The notes under the pieces: model-generated
What the model saw: the letters and a program-made list of their open reading frames with translations, nothing else
Database searches by the model: none
What the model was told of the DNA's origin: nothing
Part shown: one piece after another, positions 57,723-64,000 of the stretch
Layout of the letters: each line of letters starts with the position of its first letter
Position numbering within the stretch: position 1 is the first letter of the stretch
Made by a program: the position numbers and the translations under genes
NCBI RefSeq assembly: GCF_900100875.1
Contig: NZ_FNKQ01000003.1
Location: forward strand, 62,001 to 126,000
Source of the DNA: Halopelagius longus
Lineage (GTDB): Archaea; Halobacteriota; Halobacteria; Halobacteriales; Haloferacaceae
Reading direction: 5' to 3'
Length of the DNA stretch: 64,000 nt

Positions 57723-58859
57723 TTACTCGTCCGACGCCGAGAAGTAGTCGGCCAAGCGGGCGGCGGCGTCGTCGGCCCGCGGGGTGCAGAGGGCGAAGCG
57801 AATCCAGTCGTCGTACGCCTCGCCGAACGCCTCGCCGGGCATCCCCGCGACGCCCGCCTCGTCTATCAGTTTCTTCACGTTCTCCAGCGTTCCGGGGAAC
57901 TCCTCGAACCGCGCCAGCACGTAGAACCCGCCGTCGGGGTCGGTGTAGGACGCCCCCGCGGCGTCGAGTGCGTCCGTGAACGCGTCGATTCGGTCCCGAA
58001 GTCTGTCGCGCGCCGCCTCGTAGTACTCCGGCGGCGTCTCCTCCAACGCCCGGAGGACGGCCGCCTGCGCCGGTCTGCTGGTGGCGACGTTCACGAGCAT
58101 GTGGCGCGTCTTCGCCGCCTCGACGAGCGATTCGGGGAACACGGCGTACCCGACGCGGAATCCCGTTATCGCCATCGTCTTCGAGTACGCCGACGTGACG
58201 ACGACGTTCTCGGAGTCGAAGGTGAGTGCGCTCTCGAACCGCCCGGAGAAGTCGAAGTGGTCGTACACCTCGTCCACGAGGAGGAGGGCGTCGTTCTCCT
58301 CGGCTAAAGCGACGAGTTCGGCCACCGACTCGCGGTCGTACACCGCGCCGGTCGGGTTGTTCGGCGTGTTGACGACGACGCAGGCTGTTTCCTCGGAGAC
58401 GGCGGCCCGCATCGCGTCGAGGTCCAACGACCCGTCGGTTGCGACGGGCACCTTCGTCGCCGACGCGCCGAGCATCTGCGCCTTCCCCGGGTAGTACGGG
58501 TACACCGGGTCGGTCAGCACCATCTCCTCGCCCGCGTCCCGTTCCATCGCGCGCGCCATGGCCAGATAGTTCGCCTCGCCCGCGCCGTTCGTCACGACGA
58601 CGCGGTCGGAATCGACGTTCCGACGGGCGGCCATCTCCTCGCGGAGTCGCCGCAGGCCCTCGCTCGGGGGGTACTGGAAGTCGGCTGGGTCGCCGTCGGC
58701 GTACTCGCGCAGTCCCTCCCGGACGGCGGCCGGCGGGTCCCAGTCCGGACTCCCCGACACCATGTCCACCACGTCCCTGTCTGCGCGGTGGGCGTACTGC
58801 ATCACGAGATAGAACAGGGGCGAGTCGTAGGCGTCGCCTGCACCCTCCTCGGAGTTCAT
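57723..58859 (-). CDS. PLP-dependent aminotransferase class I/II
   Basis: 378 aa. Fold type I motifs: 'VVVTNGAGEANYLAMARAM' (PLP-phosphate region), 'VVVNTPNNPTGAVYD', 'LLLVDEVYDHFDFSG' (Asp), 'SAYSKTMAITGFRVGY' with the Schiff-base Lys, and C-terminal Arg in 'WIRFALCTP'. It probably acts on an amino acid such as aspartate, alanine or an aromatic; sequence does not decide. Transcribed toward the Get3 gene, 44 bp apart. A GCTCAC-rich palindromic stretch lies upstream at about 58910-58970. Confidence 0.92.
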   Translation of the reverse strand: MNSEEGAGDAYDSPLFYLVMQYAHRADRDVVDMVSGSPDWDPPAAVREGLREYADGDPADFQYPPSEGLRRLREEMAARRNVDSDRVVVTNGAGEANYLAMARAMERDAGEEMVLTDPVYPYYPGKAQMLGASATKVPVATDGSLDLDAMRAAVSEETACVVVNTPNNPTGAVYDRESVAELVALAEENDALLLVDEVYDHFDFSGRFESALTFDSENVVVTSAYSKTMAITGFRVGYAVFPESLVEAAKTRHMLVNVATSRPAQAAVLRALEETPPEYYEAARDRLRDRIDAFTDALDAAGASYTDPDGGFYVLARFEEFPGTLENVKKLIDEAGVAGMPGEAFGEAYDDWIRFALCTPRADDAAARLADYFSASDE

Positions 58860-59007
58860 GTCGTGCGACGGGTGGCCGCCGAAGGTGGTGGTTCTTTCGC
58901 TCTCGGCGAGTCCACTCGCCGACGTCCCCCTCGCTCACTCCGTTCGCTCGCGGGACTCCCGGCGAGTCAGCGAGGTACTTTTGCCGACCGCCCCCGTCGT
59001 CTCTCGC

Positions 59008-59523
59008 ATGCGCGAGTTCGCCTCCGACCCGCCGGTCGAAGAACGCGTCGGCGACGCCCTCCGCGAGACGGGGGAGACGGTGGCCGTCGCCGAATCCTGC
59101 ACCGGCGGCCTCGTCGGGTCGCTTCTGACCGACGTGCCGGGCTCTTCGGACTACTTCGACCGGTCGGTCGTCACCTACTCCTACGACGCGAAGTTGACCG
59201 AACTGGCCGTCTCGCGGGAGTCGTTGGACGAACACGGGGCCGTCTCGGAACCCGTCGCCCGGCAGATGGCCGCGGGCGTCCGTGACACCGCCGGCACCGA
59301 CTGGGGCGTCGCCACGACCGGTATCGCGGGACCGACCGGCGGGACGGACGAGAAACCGGTCGGAACGGTGTTCGTCGGCCTCGCCCGCGCCGGCGAGTGG
59401 GGAAGCGGCGACTCCGAGACGACGGTCGAACGGCGCGTCTTCGACGGCGACAGGCGGCAGGTGAAAGAGCAGATAGCTCGGACGGCGCTGGAGACGGTCG
59501 TCGCAGCAGTCGAGTCCGAGTGA
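59008..59523 (+). CDS. CinA-family NMN amidohydrolase (PncC type)
   Basis: 171 aa, the C-terminal CinA domain alone. 'GETVAVAESCTGGLVGSLLTDVPGSSDYFDRSVVTYSYDAKLTEL' and 'VATTGIAGPTGGTDEKPVGTVFVGLA' are the full signature of PncC, which deamidates NMN to nicotinate mononucleotide in NAD recycling. The catalytic Ser/Thr/Lys region is intact (ESCTGG). The ATG at 59008 fits an AT-rich GGTACTTTT near 58974-58982. Together with nadM (6040) this gives two NAD-salvage genes in the window. Confidence 0.92.
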   Translation: MREFASDPPVEERVGDALRETGETVAVAESCTGGLVGSLLTDVPGSSDYFDRSVVTYSYDAKLTELAVSRESLDEHGAVSEPVARQMAAGVRDTAGTDWGVATTGIAGPTGGTDEKPVGTVFVGLARAGEWGSGDSETTVERRVFDGDRRQVKEQIARTALETVVAAVESE

Positions 59524-59635
59524 GTCGGCGCGGGGCGACACCGCTCCCGTTTCCGTCCGCCCCCGTCGGAGGAGCGTCGAACGCTCTCGTCACGTGACAA
59601 AACGTTTGTATCACAGGGTTGCGGACTAGTCACTG

Positions 59636-60166
59636 ATGAACAAAGACGGTCACGTGCTGAACGCCGCGCTGTTGGCGGTCGGTCTCGGCGTCGTCCTCAG
59701 CGTCGACCCGACGGCGGGTCCCGTCGTGGACGACTCCCCGACGGAACTGCTACTCGCGGCGGGGCGGACGGTGGTCGAACTCTCCTTACCCGTCGTCCTC
59801 GGCGCTCTGTTCCCCGACGTCGACACGGCGTTCGGGAAACACCGCAAGACGCTACACAACCTCCCCGTGCTGGCGCTTTTCGTCGCCTTCCCCCTCGTCT
59901 TCGGCAACTTGGAGTACGTCTGGGTGGGCGTGGCGACGCACTACCTGCTCGACGTGGTGGGGTCGAAGCGCGGCATCGCGCTGTTCTACCCGTTCTCGCC
60001 GACGGAGTACGGTCTGCCGACTGGCGTCGCCACGTCGAGCAAGTGGGCCACGTCCGTCACCGTCGTCGTGACCGTCCTCGAACTGGCCGCGTTGGCCCTC
60101 GTCCACTACTTCGTCTTCGCCCTCGATACGACGTTCGTCGAGATGATGGCGATGGTCGGCGTCTGA
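59636..60166 (+). CDS. Membrane-bound metal-dependent hydrolase (YdjM/DUF457 type)
   Basis: 176 aa, about four membrane helices. The metal-ligand motifs are 'NKDGHVLNAAL' near the N-terminus, 'LGALFPDVDTAFGKHRKTLHNLPVLAL' (D-x-D, H-R-x-x-x-H) and 'THYLLDVVGSKRG' (H-x-x-x-D). This matches LexA-regulated inner-membrane hydrolases of the YdjM/YbcI type. The substrate is unknown. TATA-like TTTGTATCA at 59604-59612, 28 bp upstream, gives a leaderless start. Confidence 0.88.
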   Translation: MNKDGHVLNAALLAVGLGVVLSVDPTAGPVVDDSPTELLLAAGRTVVELSLPVVLGALFPDVDTAFGKHRKTLHNLPVLALFVAFPLVFGNLEYVWVGVATHYLLDVVGSKRGIALFYPFSPTEYGLPTGVATSSKWATSVTVVVTVLELAALALVHYFVFALDTTFVEMMAMVGV

Positions 60167-60175
60167 GGCCCGAGA

Positions 60176-60946
60176 CTAGTACTCGCGCACGTCGTCGAAC
60201 CGGCCGTCGTAGGCGATGTGACCGGGATGCGTCGGTTCCATCCCGGACAGAAAGAGGCGGTCTATCTTCCCCCACGAGTTCTCGAACCCGAGGTGGGCGA
60301 ACTCCGCGAGTGCCCGGCCGCGGTGGCGGAGTCCCGGCCGGTACATGACGCGGCGGGGCGCGCCCGAACGGAGGGCCGCCACGAGGTCTGATTCGGACTC
60401 GATGGGGCGGTCGAACTCCGTCCACGCCTCGCCGACTGAGCCCAGCAGGTGGGCGTACGACGACCCGAACCCGGGGAGGTCGAACTCTCGGGCGACGTCG
60501 CGGGCCGCGCGGTTGTGGTACGGGAGCGACTTCGCGTTGTACGTCTCCACCGCGTGAATCTCGTCGCGGTGGGCGGCGATTTCGTCGCGGCCCAGACTCA
60601 CGGTCAGAAGCGTCGGGTGCGGGACGAGGACGGCCGCCTCCTGTTCGGCGAGGGTGGCGAACGCCCCCTCCATCGAGATGAAGTCGGGGACGGGGTCCGA
60701 GAGACCGACCGCGAGGAGGTGACGGCGGCGTCGCCACGACCCGGTGAACACCTCGCGGGCGGGGACGACGAGGAGTTCGTCGTCGGAGAACTCCGCCGCG
60801 CGTTCGCGGATGTCCGGCAGGCGCACGAAGTGCGGCGCGTACACCAACACGTCGATGCCGCGGTCCTTCGCGCGGGCGACGACGCGTTCGTCGAGAATCT
60901 TCACGTGCATATCGACGCGGGTCGTTTCCGAGGCGGACGCGGTCAC
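60176..60946 (-). CDS. PHP-domain metal-dependent hydrolase
   Basis: 256 aa. 'TTRVDMHVKILDE' stands for the first PHP motif (usually D-x-H-x-H), 'DVLVYAPHFVRLPDIRERA' and 'VVPAREVFTG' for the next, and 'AVLVPHPTLLTVSL' for the third. 'FGSSYAHLLGSVGEAWTEFD' is near where PHP proteins have the final D-x-H, so some metal ligands are replaced. The start at 60946 is placed by an AT-rich box at about 60971-60988; the alternative ATG at 60910 would lose the first strand. Substrate unknown. Confidence 0.8.
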   Translation of the reverse strand: MTASASETTRVDMHVKILDERVVARAKDRGIDVLVYAPHFVRLPDIRERAAEFSDDELLVVPAREVFTGSWRRRRHLLAVGLSDPVPDFISMEGAFATLAEQEAAVLVPHPTLLTVSLGRDEIAAHRDEIHAVETYNAKSLPYHNRAARDVAREFDLPGFGSSYAHLLGSVGEAWTEFDRPIESESDLVAALRSGAPRRVMYRPGLRHRGRALAEFAHLGFENSWGKIDRLFLSGMEPTHPGHIAYDGRFDDVREY

Positions 60947-61045
60947 GTCTCTCGATGGGCGGACGCCGGAGTTAGATATTACTATTTACCGACCTATCGA
61001 GGGAGTCTGCGGAACGATTTAGTCCCCGGTATCCGTCTCGCGGGT

Positions 61046-61348
61046 ATGGGCCTGTGGAAATGCGGTATCGAGGGGTGCGACGGTCGGTTCGAGGACGTGG
61101 AGTCAGCCGTCATCCACCAGACGACCGAACACGAACGACACGAGTGCAAGGTCTGCGGCACCATCGTCCCCGAAGGGTACTTCGCCATCCGACACACGTT
61201 CGAGGAACACTCGCGCGCGGAGTTCGTCCGGGCGTACGACGCCGACTCCTCGGCGGTACGGGAACGAGAGGACGTCAAGGCCGCAGTCGAAGAAGAGGCC
61301 GACCTCGAACGCGTCGTCTCGGACCTGAAAGAACGCGGTGCGCTGTAA
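61046..61348 (+). CDS. Small zinc-finger protein with C2H2-like and C4-like motifs
   Basis: 100 aa. 'WKCGIEGCDGRFEDVESAVIHQTTEH' is a C2H2-like finger (C6, C11, H24, H29), followed by 'HECKVCGTIVPEGYFAIRHTFEEHSRAEFVRAYDAD', a second CxxC/HxxxxxH unit. The C-terminal third is helical ('VREREDVKAAVEEEADLERVVSDL'). I recall haloarchaeal relatives (DUF7565, unverified). It could bind DNA, RNA or protein. A TATA-like GATTTAGT at 61015-61022, 27 bp upstream, indicates a leaderless mRNA. Confidence 0.82.
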   Translation: MGLWKCGIEGCDGRFEDVESAVIHQTTEHERHECKVCGTIVPEGYFAIRHTFEEHSRAEFVRAYDADSSAVREREDVKAAVEEEADLERVVSDLKERGAL

Positions 61349-61488
61349 CGGGCGGGGACCGACCGGAGAGACGGAGAAGAGCGCGGAGAACGAACCGAAC
61401 GCGTTGCTATCCGGGCAGATAGTGTCGCCGAGAGACGGAGACGGAGCGGTGTAAACCGCGCGTTACCGTTTGCCCAGCGCGTATTACT

Positions 61489-61672
61489 GTTCTCGCGAAC
61501 GCGTAGCGTTCGTCGCTGTTCCCGTGAACGGAGTGAACGAGAGCCAGACGAGCGTTTAACGCTCGTCGCTGTTCTCGCGAGCGAGAGTTAGACGAACGCG
61601 TTAGCGTTCGTCGCTGTTCCCGTGAGTGCAGCGAACGGGAGCCAGATGAGCGCGCTAGCGCTCATCGCTGTC
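61489..61672 (-). repeat. Tandem array duplicating the nusG stop-codon region
   Basis: On the minus strand, four successive units (54, 45, 53 and 28 bp) each begin with ACAGCGA, GA and a CG that continues as GAGCGCTAG or a close variant, followed by a palindromic GAGCG...CGCTC or GAACGC...GCGTTC and, in the longer units, a CTCCCGTTCGCT...CTCACGGGA hairpin. The first unit includes the real nusG end (codons S-D-E-R-stop at 61655-61669). The next two also read N-S-D-E-R-stop. The spacer 61349-61654 (306 bp) otherwise has no gene, only a purine-rich stretch at its left. Confidence 0.8.
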
Positions 61673-62119
61673 GAGGACGCGGATCTGGTCGCCGCGGACC
61701 GTCACCGGAATCGGGACCGTCGCCTCGTACAGTTCGACCGTCACTTGGTCTTTCGTCTCGTCGATTCGCTGTACGCGCGCCTTCTCGCCCTTGAACGGGC
61801 CGGCGATGAGTTCGACGATGTCTCCCTCCGCGATGCCCTCCACGTCCGGCGTCGGCGAGAGGAAGTGCTCGACTTCGGCCATGCTGGATTTGCCGACGTT
61901 ACCGCCGCTGGAGACGAGTCCGCGCGCGTGCGGAATCTCCTCTAAGACGCGCTTTATCACCGCGTCGCCGTCCGCCTCGACCATCACGTAACTGGTGAGC
62001 GAGTCGGGCGCGAGGACGGCGTGGATTTCGGACTCTTCGCGGTTGGCTATCATGTCCGCGACGGTGCGTTCCTGCCGCGCGGTCGTCTTTACGGCGAAGA
62101 TTGGCGGCACCTCAGACAC
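61655..62119 (-). CDS. nusG: Transcription elongation factor NusG/Spt5
   Basis: 154 aa. NGN domain at residues about 5-85 ('[45 protein letters not shown]', '[16 protein letters not shown]') and a KOW domain at 93-150 ('[49 protein letters not shown]'). Archaeal Spt5 clamps RNA polymerase for processivity with Spt4. Starts with GTG at 62119, overlapping the secE stop by 8 bp, with a GGAGG ribosome-binding site in the secE end. The C-terminal codons are the start of the tandem array downstream. Confidence 0.95.
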   Translation of the reverse strand: MSEVPPIFAVKTTARQERTVADMIANREESEIHAVLAPDSLTSYVMVEADGDAVIKRVLEEIPHARGLVSSGGNVGKSSMAEVEHFLSPTPDVEGIAEGDIVELIAGPFKGEKARVQRIDETKDQVTVELYEATVPIPVTVRGDQIRVLDSDER

Positions 62120-62285
62120 CTCCGGGGAGGAAGCTCATGACCGCGAAGATGACGAAGCCCATGAATCCCACGAGGAAGATGCCGGCTCCGGCGATGAGAC
62201 CGATCTGGGAGAACTCCTCCCAAGAGGGGGTGCTCGCCAGTTTCAACACCCGCACGTAACTGTTCAGGTCGTACTTGACGTCCAT
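62112..62285 (-). CDS. secE: Protein translocase subunit SecE (Sec61-gamma)
   Basis: 57 aa, read directly as '[20 protein letters not shown]', '[20 protein letters not shown]', '[17 protein letters not shown]'. An amphipathic N-terminal helix precedes one membrane helix (about residues 30-53), the classical SecE/Sec61-gamma shape. It is the essential small subunit of the SecYEG channel. It lies between ftsZ1 and nusG, as in many haloarchaea, and its stop overlaps the nusG start by 8 bp. An A/T-rich box near 62309-62316 about 27 bp upstream may be its TATA. Confidence 0.93.
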   Translation of the reverse strand: MDVKYDLNSYVRVLKLASTPSWEEFSQIGLIAGAGIFLVGFMGFVIFAVMSFLPGGV

Positions 62286-62468
62286 GTTACCGGGGTTTGT
62301 GCGTCGGGGTTTTTCTATCTATTGATGCGAACGGGGGCCTCAGCCGGAAAATCGTCGGATGGCCGACGCTCGCCCGCCCGCGAGAACGAGAGAACGGGAC
62401 CCGACGTCCCGAATCGACCCGAGAACGGCGCGCGCGACGGTGCGCGCGGCGACTACCGGTGAGAGCGA

Positions 62469-63617
62469 TTAATCGACGTAGTCGATGTCCTGACCCGCGT
62501 TCGCCGGTTGCGGTTGGGGTTCCTCGTCTTCGTCGCTGCGACCGTAGATCTGCGGCGACTCGACGCCCGTGACGACGATCATCGTCCGCATCTGGCCCTC
62601 CAGTTCCTCGTCGACGGAGGTACCCCAGATGATGCGCGCGTCGGGGTCGATGCGGTCGTAAATCTCCTCGACGACGCCCTCCGCCTCCTCGATGCTCATG
62701 TCCGACCCGCCGGTGACGTTGACGAGCGCGGAGTTCGCGCCGGAGATGTCCACGTCGAGAAGCGGCGAGCGAAGCGCGCTCTTGACCGAATCTTGGGCCT
62801 TCTTCTCGGTGTCGGACTCGCCGAGTCCGATCATGGCGACGCCGCCGCGTTCCATGACCGTCTTCACGTCGGCGAAGTCGAGGTTGACGAGGCCGGGTTT
62901 GGTGATGAGTTCCGTGATCCCCTTCACCGAACGCATGAGGACTTCGTCGGAGACTTTGAACGCCTGCCGGACGGGCAGTTTGCCGACGGCGTCGAGCAAG
63001 CGGTCGTTCGGGACGACGATGACCGTATCCGCCACGTCGCGGAGGCGTTCCAGTCCGGCCTCGGCGTTCGTGCGCCGGACCTCGCCCTCCGCGGTGAACG
63101 GCGTCGTCACGATGGCGATGGTGAGCGCACCCGACTCGCGGGCCGCCTTGGCGACGACGGGCGCGGAACCCGTGCCGGTGCCGCCGCCGAGTCCGGCGGT
63201 GACGAACACCATGTCGGACCCGTCGATGGCCTCGTAGATCTCCTCTTGGGACTCGATGGCCGCCTCCTCACCCACCTGCGGAAGCGACCCCGCGCCGCGT
63301 CCCTGCGTCTTCTGTTCCCCCATCAGAATCTTCGTGTCCGCGTCGATCTCGACGAGATGCTGCACGTCGGTGTTCGCCGCGACCAGTTTCGCCCCCTTGA
63401 TTCCTTCCTCGAACATCCGGTTGACCGTGTTCCCGCCCGCGCCGCCGCATCCGACCACGGTGATGTTCGTCTGTAAGTCCTGGAGGACGTCCTTCAGTTC
63501 GTCGTCGGTCATCGTTCCCGTCCGGCGAATCTCTTCACCCTCGGAAGCGCCGACGTCAGGAGTCCCATCCCCCGTCTCTTCGGCCTCGTCAATTGCTTCG
63601 TCGACGATAGAGTCCAT
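62469..63617 (-). CDS. ftsZ1: Cell-division GTPase FtsZ1
   Basis: 382 aa. The GTP-binding tubulin signature GGGTGTG is at residues 144-150. '[39 protein letters not shown]' begins the nucleotide domain, '[37 protein letters not shown]' follows, and '[36 protein letters not shown]' is the T7 loop with catalytic Asp. An acidic N-terminal ~45 residues is typical of haloarchaeal FtsZ1. FtsZ1 forms the division ring with FtsZ2 in haloarchaea (recall). Confidence 0.97.
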   Translation of the reverse strand: MDSIVDEAIDEAEETGDGTPDVGASEGEEIRRTGTMTDDELKDVLQDLQTNITVVGCGGAGGNTVNRMFEEGIKGAKLVAANTDVQHLVEIDADTKILMGEQKTQGRGAGSLPQVGEEAAIESQEEIYEAIDGSDMVFVTAGLGGGTGTGSAPVVAKAARESGALTIAIVTTPFTAEGEVRRTNAEAGLERLRDVADTVIVVPNDRLLDAVGKLPVRQAFKVSDEVLMRSVKGITELITKPGLVNLDFADVKTVMERGGVAMIGLGESDTEKKAQDSVKSALRSPLLDVDISGANSALVNVTGGSDMSIEEAEGVVEEIYDRIDPDARIIWGTSVDEELEGQMRTMIVVTGVESPQIYGRSDEDEEPQPQPANAGQDIDYVD

Positions 63618-63647
63618 GCTATATGGCCGTTCTTACCGAATGGAGCA

Positions 63648-63657
63648 TTATTATCTT
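63648..63657 (-). promoter_or_regulatory. TATA-like box of ftsZ1
   Basis: Minus-strand AGATAATAAT, centred about 35 bp before the ATG at 63617, so the transcript would have a leader of about 10 nt. The nearer ATATAG is only about 5 bp from the ATG and too close. Confidence 0.45.
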
Positions 63658-63719
63658 TCCCCCTCGCGTCAGACGGTAGTCAGACGGAGAACGCGGCAGA
63701 TTAGTGCGACGTTAAGCGG

Positions 63720-64000
63720 TCAGATTTTGAACACCGTGCGCTGTTCGCTACGTACGTCGTCTGGCTCGACGGTTCTGCCCGCTATCTCGACAGGTCGTCC
63801 GGCGGACAGCTTCCCGAACGCCGGTCCCTCGGGGACGCCGAGTTTCGCCGCCTCGGCGGGGTCGAACGCCTCCCGGCGCGCGACGACTGCCCGGTCCGTC
63901 CGCCGGACGGAGTCGTACTTCTCGCGGAGGACGTCCGCGAGTGCCGCGACGAGTTCGTCGTACGCGTCCTCGTCGGGGAGTGCGGCGCGCCCGCGCGCCT
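63720..64000 (-). CDS. dtdA: D-aminoacyl-tRNA deacylase, 3' part
   Basis: The last 93 codons of a gene running off the right edge, stop codon TGA at 63722-63720. 'LPDEDAYDELVAALADVLREKYDSVRRT', 'AVVARREAFDPAEAAKLGVPEGPAFGKLSAGRPVEIAGRTVEPDDV' matches the C-terminal part of archaeal DtdA, which removes D-amino acids from tRNA. The frame is uninterrupted and has coding character, so the gene is real. It ends 102 bp from the ftsZ1 start. Confidence 0.8.
   Translation of the reverse strand, partial: ARGRAALPDEDAYDELVAALADVLREKYDSVRRTDRAVVARREAFDPAEAAKLGVPEGPAFGKLSAGRPVEIAGRTVEPDDVRSEQRTVFKI

Noticed and set aside
56425-59541. A 1038-codon frame extending the Get3-like ATPase upstream
   Set aside because: The upstream part overlaps the aminotransferase out of frame and has Arg-rich composition. 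The ATG at 57678 gives the normal Get3 start.
1-64000. tRNA, rRNA or insertion sequences
   Set aside because: I looked for T-loop/anticodon-like patterns, transposase motifs and terminal inverted repeats with target duplications and found none convincing by eye. Short or intron-containing tRNAs could be missed; tRNAscan-SE would decide.

Overview
The window reads as one contiguous piece of a haloarchaeal chromosome. The proteins are strongly acidic, GC is high with G/C-rich third positions, and many genes have a TATA-like box about 26-30 bp before the start codon, which implies leaderless mRNAs. Gene content fits the Haloferacaceae (Haloferax/Halogeometricum-like): ftsZ1-secE-nusG order, a CetZ tubulin homologue, LonB, a thermosome subunit, NreA, TFB, haloarchaeal RNase HI with its operon partner, glucosyl-3-phosphoglycerate synthase and a type IV pilus cluster. 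I saw no rRNA, tRNA, insertion sequence, integrase or CRISPR array. All 'known family' statements rest on recall of family motifs; no database search was run.

Layout. 1-6 kb: 5' end of trpC, a cysteine-less MGMT-like protein, a small membrane protein, a histidine kinase with an N-terminal winged helix, and a lonB/CPBP membrane-protease pair. 6-12 kb: nadM with a SAM hydrolase, a GNAT, a thermosome subunit, a HalOD1 protein, an amidohydrolase and a glycosyltransferase. 12-22 kb: methyltransferase, F420/PPOX protein, small wHTH, MBL hydrolase, YkgJ-type Cys-cluster protein, TRAM protein, SHOCT protein, radical SAM protein, a zinc-finger/Hsp20 pair, FAD oxidoreductase and a luciferase-like protein. 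22-29.8 kb: NUDIX, GpgS with partner, MFS transporter, zinc-finger microprotein, aldo/keto reductase, DHH phosphoesterase, nucleoside-diphosphate-sugar-epimerase-like protein and a DUF5791-type protein.

29.9-39.5 kb is a dense minus-strand type IV pilus/secretion cluster: coiled-coil protein, small pilin-like protein, PilB/TadA ATPase, PilC/TadC membrane protein and four single-TM proteins (DUF7283-7286 type). It appears to have three promoters, two of them nearly identical in layout, and it stands head-to-head with cetZ.

40-52 kb: a phosphodiesterase, a translationally coupled DUF5788-polX-Mut7-C operon, membrane proteins, DUF302, DUF7344, nreA, a TFB paralogue without zinc-ribbon cysteines, and the divergent rnhA operon. 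52-64 kb: PadR regulator, inorganic pyrophosphatase, AN1-rhomboid protease with endonuclease V, SDR, Get3-like ATPase with an NPF-repeat insert, aminotransferase, CinA/PncC, membrane hydrolase, PHP protein, C2H2-like protein, nusG, secE, ftsZ1 and the 3' end of a D-aminoacyl-tRNA deacylase.

The most notable non-gene structures are a tandem array that repeats the nusG stop-codon region, a dispersed gene-end palindromic element present at least twice, and a perfect inverted repeat between divergent regulator and oxidoreductase genes. The most notable proteins are the zinc-ribbon-less TFB, the Get3 homologue with four NPF motifs, and the pilus cluster.
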